Assembly (NCBI RefSeq): GCF_004361855.1 | Contig: NZ_SNWQ01000018.1 | Span: 92,825 to 156,824, forward strand | Direction: 5' to 3' | Origin: Kribbella caucasensis | GTDB taxonomy: Bacteria > Actinomycetota > Actinomycetes > Propionibacteriales > Kribbellaceae | DNA: 64,000 nt | Shown: piece after piece, positions 26,032 to 35,252 of the stretch | Numbering within the stretch: the first letter of the stretch is position 1 | Layout: each line of letters starts with the position of its first letter | Translations under genes and position numbers: made by a program | The notes under the pieces: generated by a model | What the model was told of the DNA's origin: nothing | Databases searched by the model: none | What the model saw: the letters and a program-made list of their open reading frames with translations, nothing else

Positions 26032-27390
26032 TTGTCGTCACAGAACGTTGCCGCGAGCCTTGCGGCCGATATGCCGCGCCGGCGCCGCCGGTTGCCGGCC
26101 GGCTGGCCGCTGTCCGTACTGTTCCTCGGCTTCCCGCTGTGGTGGATCACCGGCCTGACCGAGTTCGCGTTCTTCCTGGCCGCCATCCCGATGGCCTGGG
26201 CGCTGCTCAGCCGCCGGACCGTGATCGCGCCGCGCGGCTTCGGCTGGTGGCTCGGCTTCCTCCTGGTCGTGCTGGTCAGCGGCACGATGCTGACCAGCGA
26301 CGCGCCGTTCAGCACCACCGGCCCGCTCGGCGGCACCCTGCTCACCTTCGTCTACCGGCTCGGCTGGTACCTCGTCGTCACGATCGTGCTGCTCTATGTC
26401 GGCAACACCAGCTCGAAGGACCTGCCGAGCGCCAAGGTGATCCGGCTGCTCGCCTTCATGTTCGTGGTGACCGCGTTCGGTGGACTGCTCGGGGTGCTCG
26501 CACCGACCTTCGAGTTCAGCTCGGCGCTGGAGATCCTGCTGCCGAAGTCGGTGTCGGGGAACAAGTTCCTGCACGCCCTGATCCATCCGGCCACCGCGGA
26601 CATCCAGAACGTGCTCGGGTTCGCCCAGCCGCGACCGAGGGCGCCGTTCGCCTACGCGAACTCGTGGGGCGCGAACCTGTCCTTCTATCTGCCGTTCTTC
26701 CTCTACTCCTGGTTCGCCCGGGACGCCGGCTGGCGGCGGATGGCGGGCTGGCCGGTGCTGGCCGTCGCCGCGGTTCCGGTGGTCTACTCGCTGAACCGCG
26801 GCCTGTGGGGCGTCCTCGTCATCGGCGCCCTGTACGCCGTCGTCCAGGTGATCCGGTTGCGCGGCTTCAACGCAGTCGCGTGGCTGGCGCCGGTCACCGC
26901 CGTGGTGATCGTCGGCGCCCTGTTGTCGCCGCTGCCCGGCATGATCGGCGAACGCTTCGCGAACCAGCACAGCAACGAACGGCGTGGCGAGCTGGCGATC
27001 AAGACGGTCGAGTCCACCATCAAGGGCTCACCGTTGATCGGCTTCGGCAACACCCGTGACGTCGAAGGCAGCTTCGGCTCGATCGCCGGTGGGGCGACGC
27101 TGGGCTGCCCGGCCTGCGCGGTACCGCCGTTCGGGACGCAGGGACACCTCTGGCTGGTCGTGTTCGCCCAAGGGCTGCTCGGCACCATCCTCTTCCTGGC
27201 CTTCTTCTTCGTGCGATTCGCCAGACACGTTCGCAGTCGCGAGCCGGTGACGATGACCGGGCTCGCGCTGATCGTCTTCTTCCTGGTCGAGATGCTCGTC
27301 TACGACACTCTCGGGTCGCCGCTGTTCACGCTGATGATCGCGCTCGGGCTGATGTGGCGCACCGACCGAGAGGCGGCCGATGCGCCGTGA
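26032..27390 (+). CDS. O-antigen ligase/polymerase-like membrane protein
   Basis: About 452 residues with ten or so membrane helices and a large periplasmic-type loop, the layout of Wzy polymerases and WaaL ligases. The motif region NRGLWGVLVIG and the loop PLIGFGNTRDVEGSFGS match the O-antigen ligase family pattern (N-R-G and G-x-G-N-T). I place the start at TTG 26032 behind GTGGGGG; ATG 26071 is the alternative. The next gene overlaps its stop by 4 nt. It heads an unbroken plus-strand run of eight genes and probably polymerises the lipid-linked repeats moved by a flippase of this locus. Confidence 0.87.
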   Translation: MSSQNVAASLAADMPRRRRRLPAGWPLSVLFLGFPLWWITGLTEFAFFLAAIPMAWALLSRRTVIAPRGFGWWLGFLLVVLVSGTMLTSDAPFSTTGPLGGTLLTFVYRLGWYLVVTIVLLYVGNTSSKDLPSAKVIRLLAFMFVVTAFGGLLGVLAPTFEFSSALEILLPKSVSGNKFLHALIHPATADIQNVLGFAQPRPRAPFAYANSWGANLSFYLPFFLYSWFARDAGWRRMAGWPVLAVAAVPVVYSLNRGLWGVLVIGALYAVVQVIRLRGFNAVAWLAPVTAVVIVGALLSPLPGMIGERFANQHSNERRGELAIKTVESTIKGSPLIGFGNTRDVEGSFGSIAGGATLGCPACAVPPFGTQGHLWLVVFAQGLLGTILFLAFFFVRFARHVRSREPVTMTGLALIVFFLVEMLVYDTLGSPLFTLMIALGLMWRTDREAADAP

Positions 27391-28622
27391 GTACTGTTAC
27401 CAACCTCAACGCCAACCGGCTGCTGCAGACGGTCGCCCGGCTGTGGCCCGGTCACGACGTCGAACTGCTGCACAACCGCCGTCGCGATCGGTCTTCCCAG
27501 GAACTCATCTTCGTGCCGTCTAGTTCGGCGCCGCGACTGCTGGTTCCGGCCGGTCGTCCCGCCGCGGCAGCCAGTGGCCTGCGCCGGTTCAGCCGCTCGC
27601 TGTCGACGAAGGAGCGCGCGCTGCGGCTGGCGGGTTCAGCCGTACTGCGGGTCGGTGCCGAGGGGATCCTCGCGGACCGGATCCGGATCACGCCGGGTGC
27701 GGTGAACGAGGATTCGATCGAGCAGCACCTGTCCGGCGTACTCGGGATGGAGGTCGTCGTCGGTCTGGGAGTCGGATCGCTGCGGGCCAACCAGAAGCCG
27801 ATCCTGCAGGTCTTCGACGGGCGCGGCCGGTGCATCGCCTACGTGAAGGTGGGCGACTCCGACCTGACCGCCGGCCTGGTCCGGCGGGAGGGCTTCAACC
27901 TCTCCCAGCTCGCCGAGCAGGACTGGCGGCTGCTGGCGATCCCCGAGCTCCTCCACCTGGGCAGATGGAACGGCCTCGAGCTGCTGGTGATCTCCGCGCT
28001 CGACACCGCGATCCGCCCAGCCGGTGGGCCGCTGCTGCAACCACCACTCGCGCCACTCGACGAGCTGTACGACCGGTACGACGAAGGACGGGCCGTGCTC
28101 GCCGGATCGGAGTACTGGCAGGGGTTGCGGGACACGGAGGCCCGGATCGACGACGTGAGCGAGCGGACGGCGTACGGGGAAGCGCTGGAGCGGATCGAGC
28201 GGAGGCGTGGGGACGCGTCGATCCGGCTGACCGCGTGGCATGGGGACTTCGCACCGTGGAACCTGGGTCACCGGGGTGGCCGGTTGCAGCTGTGGGACTG
28301 GGAGCGGTTCGCGACCGGCGTACCGGCTGGGCTCGACCGGATCCACTACGTGTTGCACACCAGCACGCGCGCCGACGGTTTCTCCGACCACGTAGTCGAC
28401 ACGGCCCTCGCCAGTCCGTACACCCGGCACCCGGCCTGCCCGCCCGAGGAGCAGGACCTGGTCGCCGTGCTCTACCTCGCGTCCCTCACCGCGCGCTACC
28501 TGATCGGCACGCAGGGAGCACAGGGCGAGGTCCTCCGTCCGACCACCCGCACCGTCCTCGACGCACTGACCCGGCACAGCCGGCGGCTCACCGCCCCGGC
28601 GCCGAAGGGAGCCACCCGATGA
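27387..28622 (+). CDS. Aminoglycoside-phosphotransferase-fold kinase
   Basis: About 411 residues. The C-terminal part shows the kinase-like catalytic loop WHGDFAPWNLG (His-Gly-Asp-x4-Asn) and the metal-binding LQLWDWERF. These place it in the APH/choline-kinase superfamily, which phosphorylates small molecules. The N-terminal 200 residues are less conserved, with a possible nucleotide-binding lobe. GTG 27387 overlaps the previous stop (GTGA), and its own stop overlaps the sulfotransferase start. Embedded in the export and assembly operon, it may phosphorylate a sugar precursor or a cell-envelope substrate. That is a guess from context. Confidence 0.78.
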   Translation: MSTVTNLNANRLLQTVARLWPGHDVELLHNRRRDRSSQELIFVPSSSAPRLLVPAGRPAAAASGLRRFSRSLSTKERALRLAGSAVLRVGAEGILADRIRITPGAVNEDSIEQHLSGVLGMEVVVGLGVGSLRANQKPILQVFDGRGRCIAYVKVGDSDLTAGLVRREGFNLSQLAEQDWRLLAIPELLHLGRWNGLELLVISALDTAIRPAGGPLLQPPLAPLDELYDRYDEGRAVLAGSEYWQGLRDTEARIDDVSERTAYGEALERIERRRGDASIRLTAWHGDFAPWNLGHRGGRLQLWDWERFATGVPAGLDRIHYVLHTSTRADGFSDHVVDTALASPYTRHPACPPEEQDLVAVLYLASLTARYLIGTQGAQGEVLRPTTRTVLDALTRHSRRLTAPAPKGATR

Positions 28623-29506
28623 CCAGCACCGCGGTACTGCGATCCGCCAGGGACATGGTCCCGGACGGCACGCAGGAGGCGATCCGGAAGGCGACCCGGG
28701 CCGTCGGCCAGGTCACCGCCGGGGTCCGGATGCTGCCCGACCTCATCGTCGCGGGTGCCCAGCGCTGCGGTACGACGACGCTCTACCGGCTGCTGGTCGA
28801 GCACCCGGCGATCGTGCGGCCCCTTTTCCACAAGGGAATCGGGTACTTCGACGTCGGTTACGACCACCCCTGGTCCTGGTACCACGGACACTTCCCGGTC
28901 GCGGCTGTCGCGGCGGCCCGGACGGCGCGAGTCGGCCGGCCGATGACGTTCGACAGCAGCGGGTACTACATGTTCCACCCGCTCGCCGCGGAGCGGATCG
29001 CGAAGCGCCTGCCCGACGTCAAGGTGGTCACGCTGGTCCGGGATCCGGTCGAGCGCGCGTTCTCGGCGTACAAGCACGAGCTGGCCCGTGGGTTCGAGAC
29101 CGAGGACTTCGAGACCGCGTTGGCGCTCGAGCCCGAACGGCTGGCCGGTGAGGTCGAGCGGATGCGGGCGGACCCGTCGTACCAGAGCTTCCACCACCGG
29201 CACCACGCGTACGTCGGCCGCGGCCGGTACGCCGAGCAGATCATCCGGTTGCGGCAGGCGTTGCCGCCGGAGCAGGTGATGGTGATCGACGCGAACCTGT
29301 TCTTCGCCGAGCCGGTCGAGCAGTTCGCCCGGCTCCAGGAGTGGCTCGGTCTGCCCGTGCACAACCCGGAGAAGGTCGAGCAGGCCAACGCCCGGCCGAG
29401 CAAGCCGATGCCGGACTCGATCCGGTCGATGTTGCTGGACACCTTCGAATCCTCGGACGTGGAGCTGGCCGGCCTCCTCGGCACGACCCCGAGCTGGCGC
29501 TTGTGA
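28619..29506 (+). CDS. PAPS-dependent sulfotransferase
   Basis: A 295-residue sulfotransferase. It carries the 5'-phosphosulfate loop IVAGAQRCGTTTLYRLL (about residues 43-58) and the 3'-phosphate-binding segment LVRDPVERAFSAYKHE (about 139-154). Both contact PAPS in the carbohydrate sulfotransferase superfamily. There is no signal peptide or clear membrane anchor, so sulfation would take place in the cytoplasm on nucleotide- or lipid-linked sugars. ATG 28619 overlaps the kinase stop (ATGA) and the next gene overlaps its stop. The locus also encodes the PAPS makers CysD, CysN and CysC and the PAP phosphatase CysQ, which makes polymer sulfation the natural role. Confidence 0.93.
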   Translation: MTSTAVLRSARDMVPDGTQEAIRKATRAVGQVTAGVRMLPDLIVAGAQRCGTTTLYRLLVEHPAIVRPLFHKGIGYFDVGYDHPWSWYHGHFPVAAVAAARTARVGRPMTFDSSGYYMFHPLAAERIAKRLPDVKVVTLVRDPVERAFSAYKHELARGFETEDFETALALEPERLAGEVERMRADPSYQSFHHRHHAYVGRGRYAEQIIRLRQALPPEQVMVIDANLFFAEPVEQFARLQEWLGLPVHNPEKVEQANARPSKPMPDSIRSMLLDTFESSDVELAGLLGTTPSWRL

Positions 29507-30795
29507 AGCCCGGCCGTCCGGCGCGCAACGACGCCGTCGAGCTCTCCGCCTACCTGCGCGCGATGCGCAGGGGGCTGGTGGCCGTCGTCGCCTGCGCAAT
29601 GGTCGGCGCGATCATCGGTGTCGCCTGGACGATCCGGACGCCGAAGGTCTACTCCTCCACCTCCGCCGTGCTGGTCGCGGACGCTCCGCTCTACCTGGCC
29701 CGCAAGGGTGAGGAAGGCGCGAAGTGGTTCACCATCGACACCGAGGCCGCCCGGCTGATCTCGGCGCCGGTGCTGGCCGCGACCCAGAAAGCGACCGGCG
29801 AGGAGGACATCCGCTCGCACCTGCACATCTCGGCGGTGCCGACCACGAAGGTGCTGAAGGCAACGTACAGCTCGACCAGCCGGGCCGCCGCCGAGAAGGG
29901 CGCGGCGACGATGACCGAGACCTATCTCCAGCTCCGCCGGGATGAGTTCGAGGCCCGCCGCGACCACCGGGTGGAGGTCATCGGCCAGCAGATCGCGACG
30001 CTGAACGCGCGCCTGGACGAGACCGAGATCAAGGGCCGGCCTACTCCCGCCAAGAAGGCCGAACAGAACGCCAGCCGGCGGGCGATCGCGACCCAGATCG
30101 CGGCCCGGCAGGCCGAGTCGCGCGCTGTCCGGGTCACCAGCGCCTATCCGGGCGCGGTACTGCGGGTCGGTGGCACCACGACCGCCACCCGGGCCAACCC
30201 GATGGTCCCGCCGGTGGCCGGACTGGTTCTCGGTGGGCTGGCCGGACTCCTGATCGCCCTGATCCGGTCGTCCCGGCTTGGTGGTGCGTCCGACGTGTCC
30301 CGCCTGGTGCCGGGGAGCTCGGTCGTCACGCTGCCGCGACACCGCTTCGGCCGGCCCGGCGTACGGACCTGGGACCCGATCACGACCGGCGTACTCGGGA
30401 TCGGCGCCGGCACCGTGATGGTCGCGCCGCCGGATCGCCCGCCGACCGATCTCGAACGGTCCGCCGCCGACCAGTTGTCGGCTGCCTTGCGCTTCCACGG
30501 CCGGGAGGCACGCGTGGTCGACCACAGCGTCCTGCCGACCGACACGATCCCTCAAGACGGACATTCCCGCGCCGGCACCGTACTCGTCACGAGTGGCGGC
30601 GTCACCACCGAACCCGGTTCGGTGCTCGCGGCAATGACCGGCAACGTCGTCCTGATCGTCACGCCACAAACCAGGCAACGCGTCCTGGCCGAGGCCGTGC
30701 ACCGGATCGGCGAGGTGGGCGCCACAATCCAGGGCGTCGTCCTGCTGACCCGATTCGGCCCGCTCGTCCCAGCAGTACTACGAAGGAGCACCTGA
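29503..30795 (+). CDS. Wzz-like chain-length/co-polymerase protein, degenerate BY-kinase
   Basis: About 430 residues from GTG 29503, which overlaps the sulfotransferase stop. A membrane helix near residues 20-40 is followed by a Wzz-like extracellular part with coiled-coil character (about 130-200). A second helix (VPPVAGLVLGGLAGLLIALI, about 230-250) leads into a cytoplasmic tail. The tail resembles a tyrosine-autokinase fold but lacks a recognisable Walker A, so it is probably not a kinase. Such proteins set polymer length with Wzy. A second Wzz-like protein follows two genes later. Confidence 0.8.
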   Translation: MKPGRPARNDAVELSAYLRAMRRGLVAVVACAMVGAIIGVAWTIRTPKVYSSTSAVLVADAPLYLARKGEEGAKWFTIDTEAARLISAPVLAATQKATGEEDIRSHLHISAVPTTKVLKATYSSTSRAAAEKGAATMTETYLQLRRDEFEARRDHRVEVIGQQIATLNARLDETEIKGRPTPAKKAEQNASRRAIATQIAARQAESRAVRVTSAYPGAVLRVGGTTTATRANPMVPPVAGLVLGGLAGLLIALIRSSRLGGASDVSRLVPGSSVVTLPRHRFGRPGVRTWDPITTGVLGIGAGTVMVAPPDRPPTDLERSAADQLSAALRFHGREARVVDHSVLPTDTIPQDGHSRAGTVLVTSGGVTTEPGSVLAAMTGNVVLIVTPQTRQRVLAEAVHRIGEVGATIQGVVLLTRFGPLVPAVLRRST

Positions 30796-30796
30796 T

Positions 30797-31735
30797 ATGA
30801 GTACCCCAGCCATGACTCCTTCGGTGAGTGTCGTGGTCGCGACCAGGAACCGGCCGGAGCTGCTCCGCAAGGCACTCGGCTCGATCGCGGCTCAGGACTA
30901 CCCCGGCCCGGTCGAATTGGTGGTTGTCTACGACCAGAGCCAGCGGGAGACCGGACTGACCGCGGATCTGCCGTTGACCGGACAGGCCGGTGAGCGGTCG
31001 ATCCACGTGATCACCAACACCAGGACGCCCGGACTGGCCGGCGCCCGCAACAGCGGCGTGACCAGGTCCGACGGCGAACTGCTGGCCTTCTGCGACGACG
31101 ACGACAGCTGGCGGCCGGACAAGCTGACCAACCAGGTCGCGATGCTGACCAGGATGGACGCGGGCCTGTCGGTCTGCGGGATCCGGATCACCATCGGCGA
31201 CCAGACCCACATCCGGATCCCGACGCCGGCGGACGTCACCGTCGACGAACTGGCCCGGCGCCGGGTGATGGAGGCGCATCCGTCGACCGTGCTGGTCAGC
31301 CGGGCGGCGTTCGAGCGGATCGGCTGGGTCGACGAGGAACTTCCCGGCGGATACGCCGAGGACTACGACTGGATGCTGCGGGCATTGGCCGCGGAGAAGG
31401 TCGCGGTGGTGAGCAAGCCGCTGGTCGAGGTGCTGTGGCACCCGGGCTCGTTCTTCACCACGCGTTGGGCCGTGATCATCGAGGCACTCGACTACATGGT
31501 CGACAAACATGCCGTGATCCGGAACAGCCCCCGCGGGCTGGCCCGGATCTACGGCCAGAAGGCAGTGGCGTACGCAGCGTTGCGGCGCCGCTCCGAATCA
31601 TCCCGGTGGGCCATGCGGGCCCTCCGGTTGGCACCGGGGGAAAAGCGCGGATACCTCGCGCTGGCGATCGCATCTGGGGTCGTTCCGGCGAACAGAGTTC
31701 TGCAATGGGCGAATGCGAGAGGGCGGGGAGTATGA
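30797..31735 (+). CDS. Family 2 glycosyltransferase
   Basis: A 312-residue GT-A transferase: VSVVVATRNRPELLRKAL at the N-terminus, GLAGARNSGV, the metal-binding DxD-like FCDDDDSWRPDKL, and the later GGYAEDYDWMLRA acceptor/catalytic segment. It adds one sugar of the repeat from an NDP-sugar at the cytoplasmic face. ATG 30797 lies 1 nt after the preceding stop, with GAAGGAG upstream. Its end overlaps the next Wzz-like gene (ATGA). Donor and linkage cannot be told. Confidence 0.92.
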   Translation: MSTPAMTPSVSVVVATRNRPELLRKALGSIAAQDYPGPVELVVVYDQSQRETGLTADLPLTGQAGERSIHVITNTRTPGLAGARNSGVTRSDGELLAFCDDDDSWRPDKLTNQVAMLTRMDAGLSVCGIRITIGDQTHIRIPTPADVTVDELARRRVMEAHPSTVLVSRAAFERIGWVDEELPGGYAEDYDWMLRALAAEKVAVVSKPLVEVLWHPGSFFTTRWAVIIEALDYMVDKHAVIRNSPRGLARIYGQKAVAYAALRRRSESSRWAMRALRLAPGEKRGYLALAIASGVVPANRVLQWANARGRGV

Positions 31736-33651
31736 GCACGGTGAATATGAGCGACGGGACGGAGATGACGGGGCCCGCACCGGGGAGCCGGTTCACCTGG
31801 TCCGGGCTGGCCCGCAGGCTGCCGATCGTGGTGCTGCTGCTGGTGGTCGGCACCGGACTCGGGTTCCTCGGCGCCCGGCAGCAGCCGGCGACGTACACGG
31901 CGGCCGCGACCGTGCTGGTCGAGCCGGCCGACGGCAACCCGTACGCGCCGGGCACCCGCGGCCAGAACCTGGCCAACCTCGGTACCGAGGCCCAGCTGGT
32001 CAGCTCGGACGCGGTCGCCCAGATCGCGAAGACCACGCTGCGCAGCAACGCGTCGGTGGCCGCGCTCGTCGAGCAGCTGACGGTCAGCACCCCGCCGAAC
32101 TCGCAGGTGCTCGAGGTGTCGTACACCGACATCACGCCGGTCGCCGCCCGCAACGGTGCCAACGCGTTCGCGAACGCGTACCTGGTGGCGCGCGAGCGGC
32201 GCGCGGCCCAGTCGGTCCAGGTCCAGATCAACAACCTGACCAAGGCCCGGGCGGCGAACCAGTCCGCCCTGACCCGGAACGTGACCGCGCTGGCCAAGAC
32301 CCAAGCGGGTACGCCCGCCCGGGTGCTGGCCGAGCAGCGCGTGACCACGGCGACCCTGGAGGCGACGAAGCTGGAGAGCCAGCTCAGCGACCTGCGGTTG
32401 TACCAGGGCGATCCCGGTCAGGTGCTGTCGCCGGCGACCGTGCCGACGGGCGCCGCCGGGCTGCCGAACTGGATCCTTCCGGCCGCGGGTGCTGCCCTCG
32501 GGTTGCTGCTCGGTCTGGTGTTCGCGATCTGGCGGTCCCTGAACGACCGGGCACTGCGGACCGTCGACGACGTCAAGGCGCTGGGATACCCGGTGCTCAG
32601 CACGGTGACGACGACCGCGGCCGTGGAGCCGCAGGGGTTGCTGGTCGACGCCTCGGTCGAGCTGCCCGAGGGCGCCCGGCTGCTGCGTAGTGTGCTAGGG
32701 GTCTCCAGTCCGGACGGTGGCGCGGTGCTGCTCGTTCCGGCCGGTTCCGTCGAGTCGCACACGAGCACTCCCCTGGTGCTGGCGGCTGCGCTGGCACGTG
32801 CCGATCAGAGCGTGACGCTGGTCGACACCGATGGCGAGCTGACCCAGGCTGCTCGGCTGACCGAGGCGGATGGGGTCGCCGAGGTACTGAACGACCTGGT
32901 GGACTCGACCGGGGTCGCCAAGGAGTACCAGCCGAATCTGCGGTTCGTCCCCGTCGGTGCGGGGCACAGCGGGTCGGTGGACAAGCTGGCGTCGCCGCAG
33001 ATGCGGGGATTCCTGGACGAGCTGATCCGGGACAGTCGTTGGCTGCTCGTCGCCGGTCCGATCGCCTCCGCACCGGAGACGCTGACGCTGGCGGACCTGT
33101 GCAGCGACGTGGTCATCCTGGTCAGTCTGCGACAGACGACATCGGCCGAGCTGCAGCACGCCGCGGACGCGGTGACGCGGGGCGGCGCCAAGCTGGTCGG
33201 TGTCGTCGTCGATACCCCGCGCCGCCGACGCGACAAGGCCCGTACGCCGGAGAACGCTGCGGTTGCGGTCGTCGCCGCACCGGTCATTGACATGGTGGAC
33301 GAGCCGCAGGAGGACGGCGCCGAGCTGACGGAGCAGGAGGTTCCGCAAGAGGTCGCGACGAACGGCGTACAGGTGAACGGCGCTGCGGTGAACGGCGTTG
33401 CGGCCTACGCACATCCCAGCCACGAACTGCCGGGCCGCGACTGGCCGGGCCACGAACTTCCGGCCCCCGAGCTTGCTGATCAGGAGGTTCCCGACCGCGA
33501 GGTTGTGGCGCCGGCCGTGGATGAGACGGAGGAGATCCCCGTGGTGCGCGGGGAGGATGACGACGAGCGGGTCGCACCGCCGTGGTTCCCGGATGACGAC
33601 TCCGGGAGCGGCGACGAGACGGACTACGCAGGCTCGCGGAGATTGATGTAG
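31732..33651 (+). CDS. Wzz-like polysaccharide co-polymerase with acidic repeat tail
   Basis: About 639 residues. A first membrane helix (PIVVLLLVVGTGLGFLGA, about 30-48), a Wzz domain with a coiled coil (about 160-225) and a second helix (WILPAAGAALGLLLGLVF, about 245-262) are followed by a BY-kinase-like cytoplasmic domain without a proper P-loop. The last 120 residues are a low-complexity acidic tail with repeated HELPGRD/HELPAPE/QEVPDRE units. ATG 31732 lies behind GGGCGGGGAG and overlaps the GT2 stop. It likely controls chain length or links assembly to other proteins; the tail is unusual. Confidence 0.8.
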   Translation: MSTVNMSDGTEMTGPAPGSRFTWSGLARRLPIVVLLLVVGTGLGFLGARQQPATYTAAATVLVEPADGNPYAPGTRGQNLANLGTEAQLVSSDAVAQIAKTTLRSNASVAALVEQLTVSTPPNSQVLEVSYTDITPVAARNGANAFANAYLVARERRAAQSVQVQINNLTKARAANQSALTRNVTALAKTQAGTPARVLAEQRVTTATLEATKLESQLSDLRLYQGDPGQVLSPATVPTGAAGLPNWILPAAGAALGLLLGLVFAIWRSLNDRALRTVDDVKALGYPVLSTVTTTAAVEPQGLLVDASVELPEGARLLRSVLGVSSPDGGAVLLVPAGSVESHTSTPLVLAAALARADQSVTLVDTDGELTQAARLTEADGVAEVLNDLVDSTGVAKEYQPNLRFVPVGAGHSGSVDKLASPQMRGFLDELIRDSRWLLVAGPIASAPETLTLADLCSDVVILVSLRQTTSAELQHAADAVTRGGAKLVGVVVDTPRRRRDKARTPENAAVAVVAAPVIDMVDEPQEDGAELTEQEVPQEVATNGVQVNGAAVNGVAAYAHPSHELPGRDWPGHELPAPELADQEVPDREVVAPAVDETEEIPVVRGEDDDERVAPPWFPDDDSGSGDETDYAGSRRLM

Positions 33652-35252
33652 TGGCCGTTCCGCTCGCCGACACAGCTGGCCCACCCCCGGCCAGTCTGAC
33701 CAGGATCGCCCGCAGCGGCTCCGCCAACCTGGTCGGAGCCGCCGGGGGCGCGGTGCTGACGCTGCTGCTCACCTGGGTGGTCACCCGGTTCACCGATGCC
33801 ACGGTGGCCGGTGGGTTGTTCGCGCTCACCGCGGTGTTCCTGATCGTGGCCGCCATCGCCGAGCTCGGCTCGGACGTGTCGTTGTCGAAGTTCCTGCCGC
33901 ACTTCCTGGTCGAGGATCGGCTCGCCGACGCGCGGACCACCGCCCGGATGGCCGCGCTCGTCTCCTTCTGCGGCGGCGCTCTGGTGGGCGCCGGCTTGAT
34001 CACGCTTCGCGGCCCGATCGCGGAGGCGATCCTCGGCCCGGACGGCGGTACCGCCGGTCGCCGCGCGGTCGTCGTCCTGGCGATCTGCGTCCCGCTGGCC
34101 GCGGTGATGAATACCGCGCTGTCCGCGAGCCGTGGCCTGGCCACCATCAGGCCGACCGTCCTGGTCGACAAGATCGGCCGTCCTCTGCTCCAGGTCGGCT
34201 GCATCGTCGTGGCCGTTGCGGCCGGCACCGGACTCGGCGGCCTGACGCTCGCCTGGGCTCTCCCGTACGTCGTGGGCACGATCGCCGCCATCGCGTGGTT
34301 CAGGGTGATCGAGCAACGACTGGTCGCTCAGAGCGGACCGAGCCGGCCGCCGTCCACCCGCAAGGCGCTGTGGCGCGAGTACGCCGTCTACACGTGGCCT
34401 CGGGTGATCTCGCGGATCAGCCAGAGCATCCTGCAGCGGGCCGACATCGTGCTCGTCGCCGCCCTTCGATCGCCGGCCGAGGCAGCCGTCTACACGGTCG
34501 CGACCCGGCTGTTCGTGATCGGCCAGCTGGGGACGCAGGCCATCCAGCAGGTCGCCGCGCCACATACGAGTGCCCTGTTGTCGTCCGGGGACAATCACGC
34601 CGCCAAGCGCGTCTTCCAGACAGTCACGGCGTGGACCATGTCGTTGACCTGGCCGTTCTTCCTCGCCTGCTTGGCACTTGCGCCCTTCCTGCTGCACGTG
34701 TTCGGAGGGACGACGTACCGGACCGGGCACGAGGTGGTCGTCGTACTGGCGGTGGCCGCCCTGCTCGCCGCTGCTGGTGGGCCGGTCGACCTGATCCTGT
34801 TGATGGCTGGGCGGAGTGGGCTCAGCCTGGTCAACGCACTCGTGGCACTCGGGGTCAACCTGACGCTCAACCTGCTGCTGATCCCGCCGATCGGGATGGT
34901 CGGCGCGGCGATCGCCTGGGCCGCGGCGATCGTGGTCCGGAACGTGCTCGGCATGATCCAGGTGTCGGCACACCTGCACTGGCTGCCGTTCAGCCGGTTG
35001 TCCGTGTACGTCGGCGGTCTCGCGCTGGCGTGCTTCGCCGTACCGCCGCAACTGCTCGAACTCGTCGCGGATCCCTCCGACGGTCTGCTCGTGGTCGTGC
35101 TGGCGGTCGGGGCCGTCGGCTATCTGACCGCCCTGTGGAAACTGCGCGACCAACTCGCGCTGACCGCGTTCACCGCCCTGCTACGACGCCGCCGTACCCC
35201 CGACCAGGCCGGCTTCCTGCCGGTCGCCACCGAAACGAAGCCGGTGCCATGA
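33651..35252 (+). CDS. Polysaccharide flippase (Wzx/MurJ-like), second copy type
   Basis: A 533-residue membrane protein with 12-14 helices, typical length and layout of the polysaccharide exporter family (GSANLVGAAGGAVLTLLLTWVV at the start, MVGAAIAWAAAIVVRN late). GTG 33651 overlaps the previous TAG by 1 nt. It sits with polymerase and co-polymerase genes, so it is the better candidate for moving the sulfated repeat. The shorter flippase at 101-1342 belongs to the fucose operon. Having two suggests either two polymers or division of labour. Confidence 0.9.
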   Translation: MAVPLADTAGPPPASLTRIARSGSANLVGAAGGAVLTLLLTWVVTRFTDATVAGGLFALTAVFLIVAAIAELGSDVSLSKFLPHFLVEDRLADARTTARMAALVSFCGGALVGAGLITLRGPIAEAILGPDGGTAGRRAVVVLAICVPLAAVMNTALSASRGLATIRPTVLVDKIGRPLLQVGCIVVAVAAGTGLGGLTLAWALPYVVGTIAAIAWFRVIEQRLVAQSGPSRPPSTRKALWREYAVYTWPRVISRISQSILQRADIVLVAALRSPAEAAVYTVATRLFVIGQLGTQAIQQVAAPHTSALLSSGDNHAAKRVFQTVTAWTMSLTWPFFLACLALAPFLLHVFGGTTYRTGHEVVVVLAVAALLAAAGGPVDLILLMAGRSGLSLVNALVALGVNLTLNLLLIPPIGMVGAAIAWAAAIVVRNVLGMIQVSAHLHWLPFSRLSVYVGGLALACFAVPPQLLELVADPSDGLLVVVLAVGAVGYLTALWKLRDQLALTAFTALLRRRRTPDQAGFLPVATETKPVP

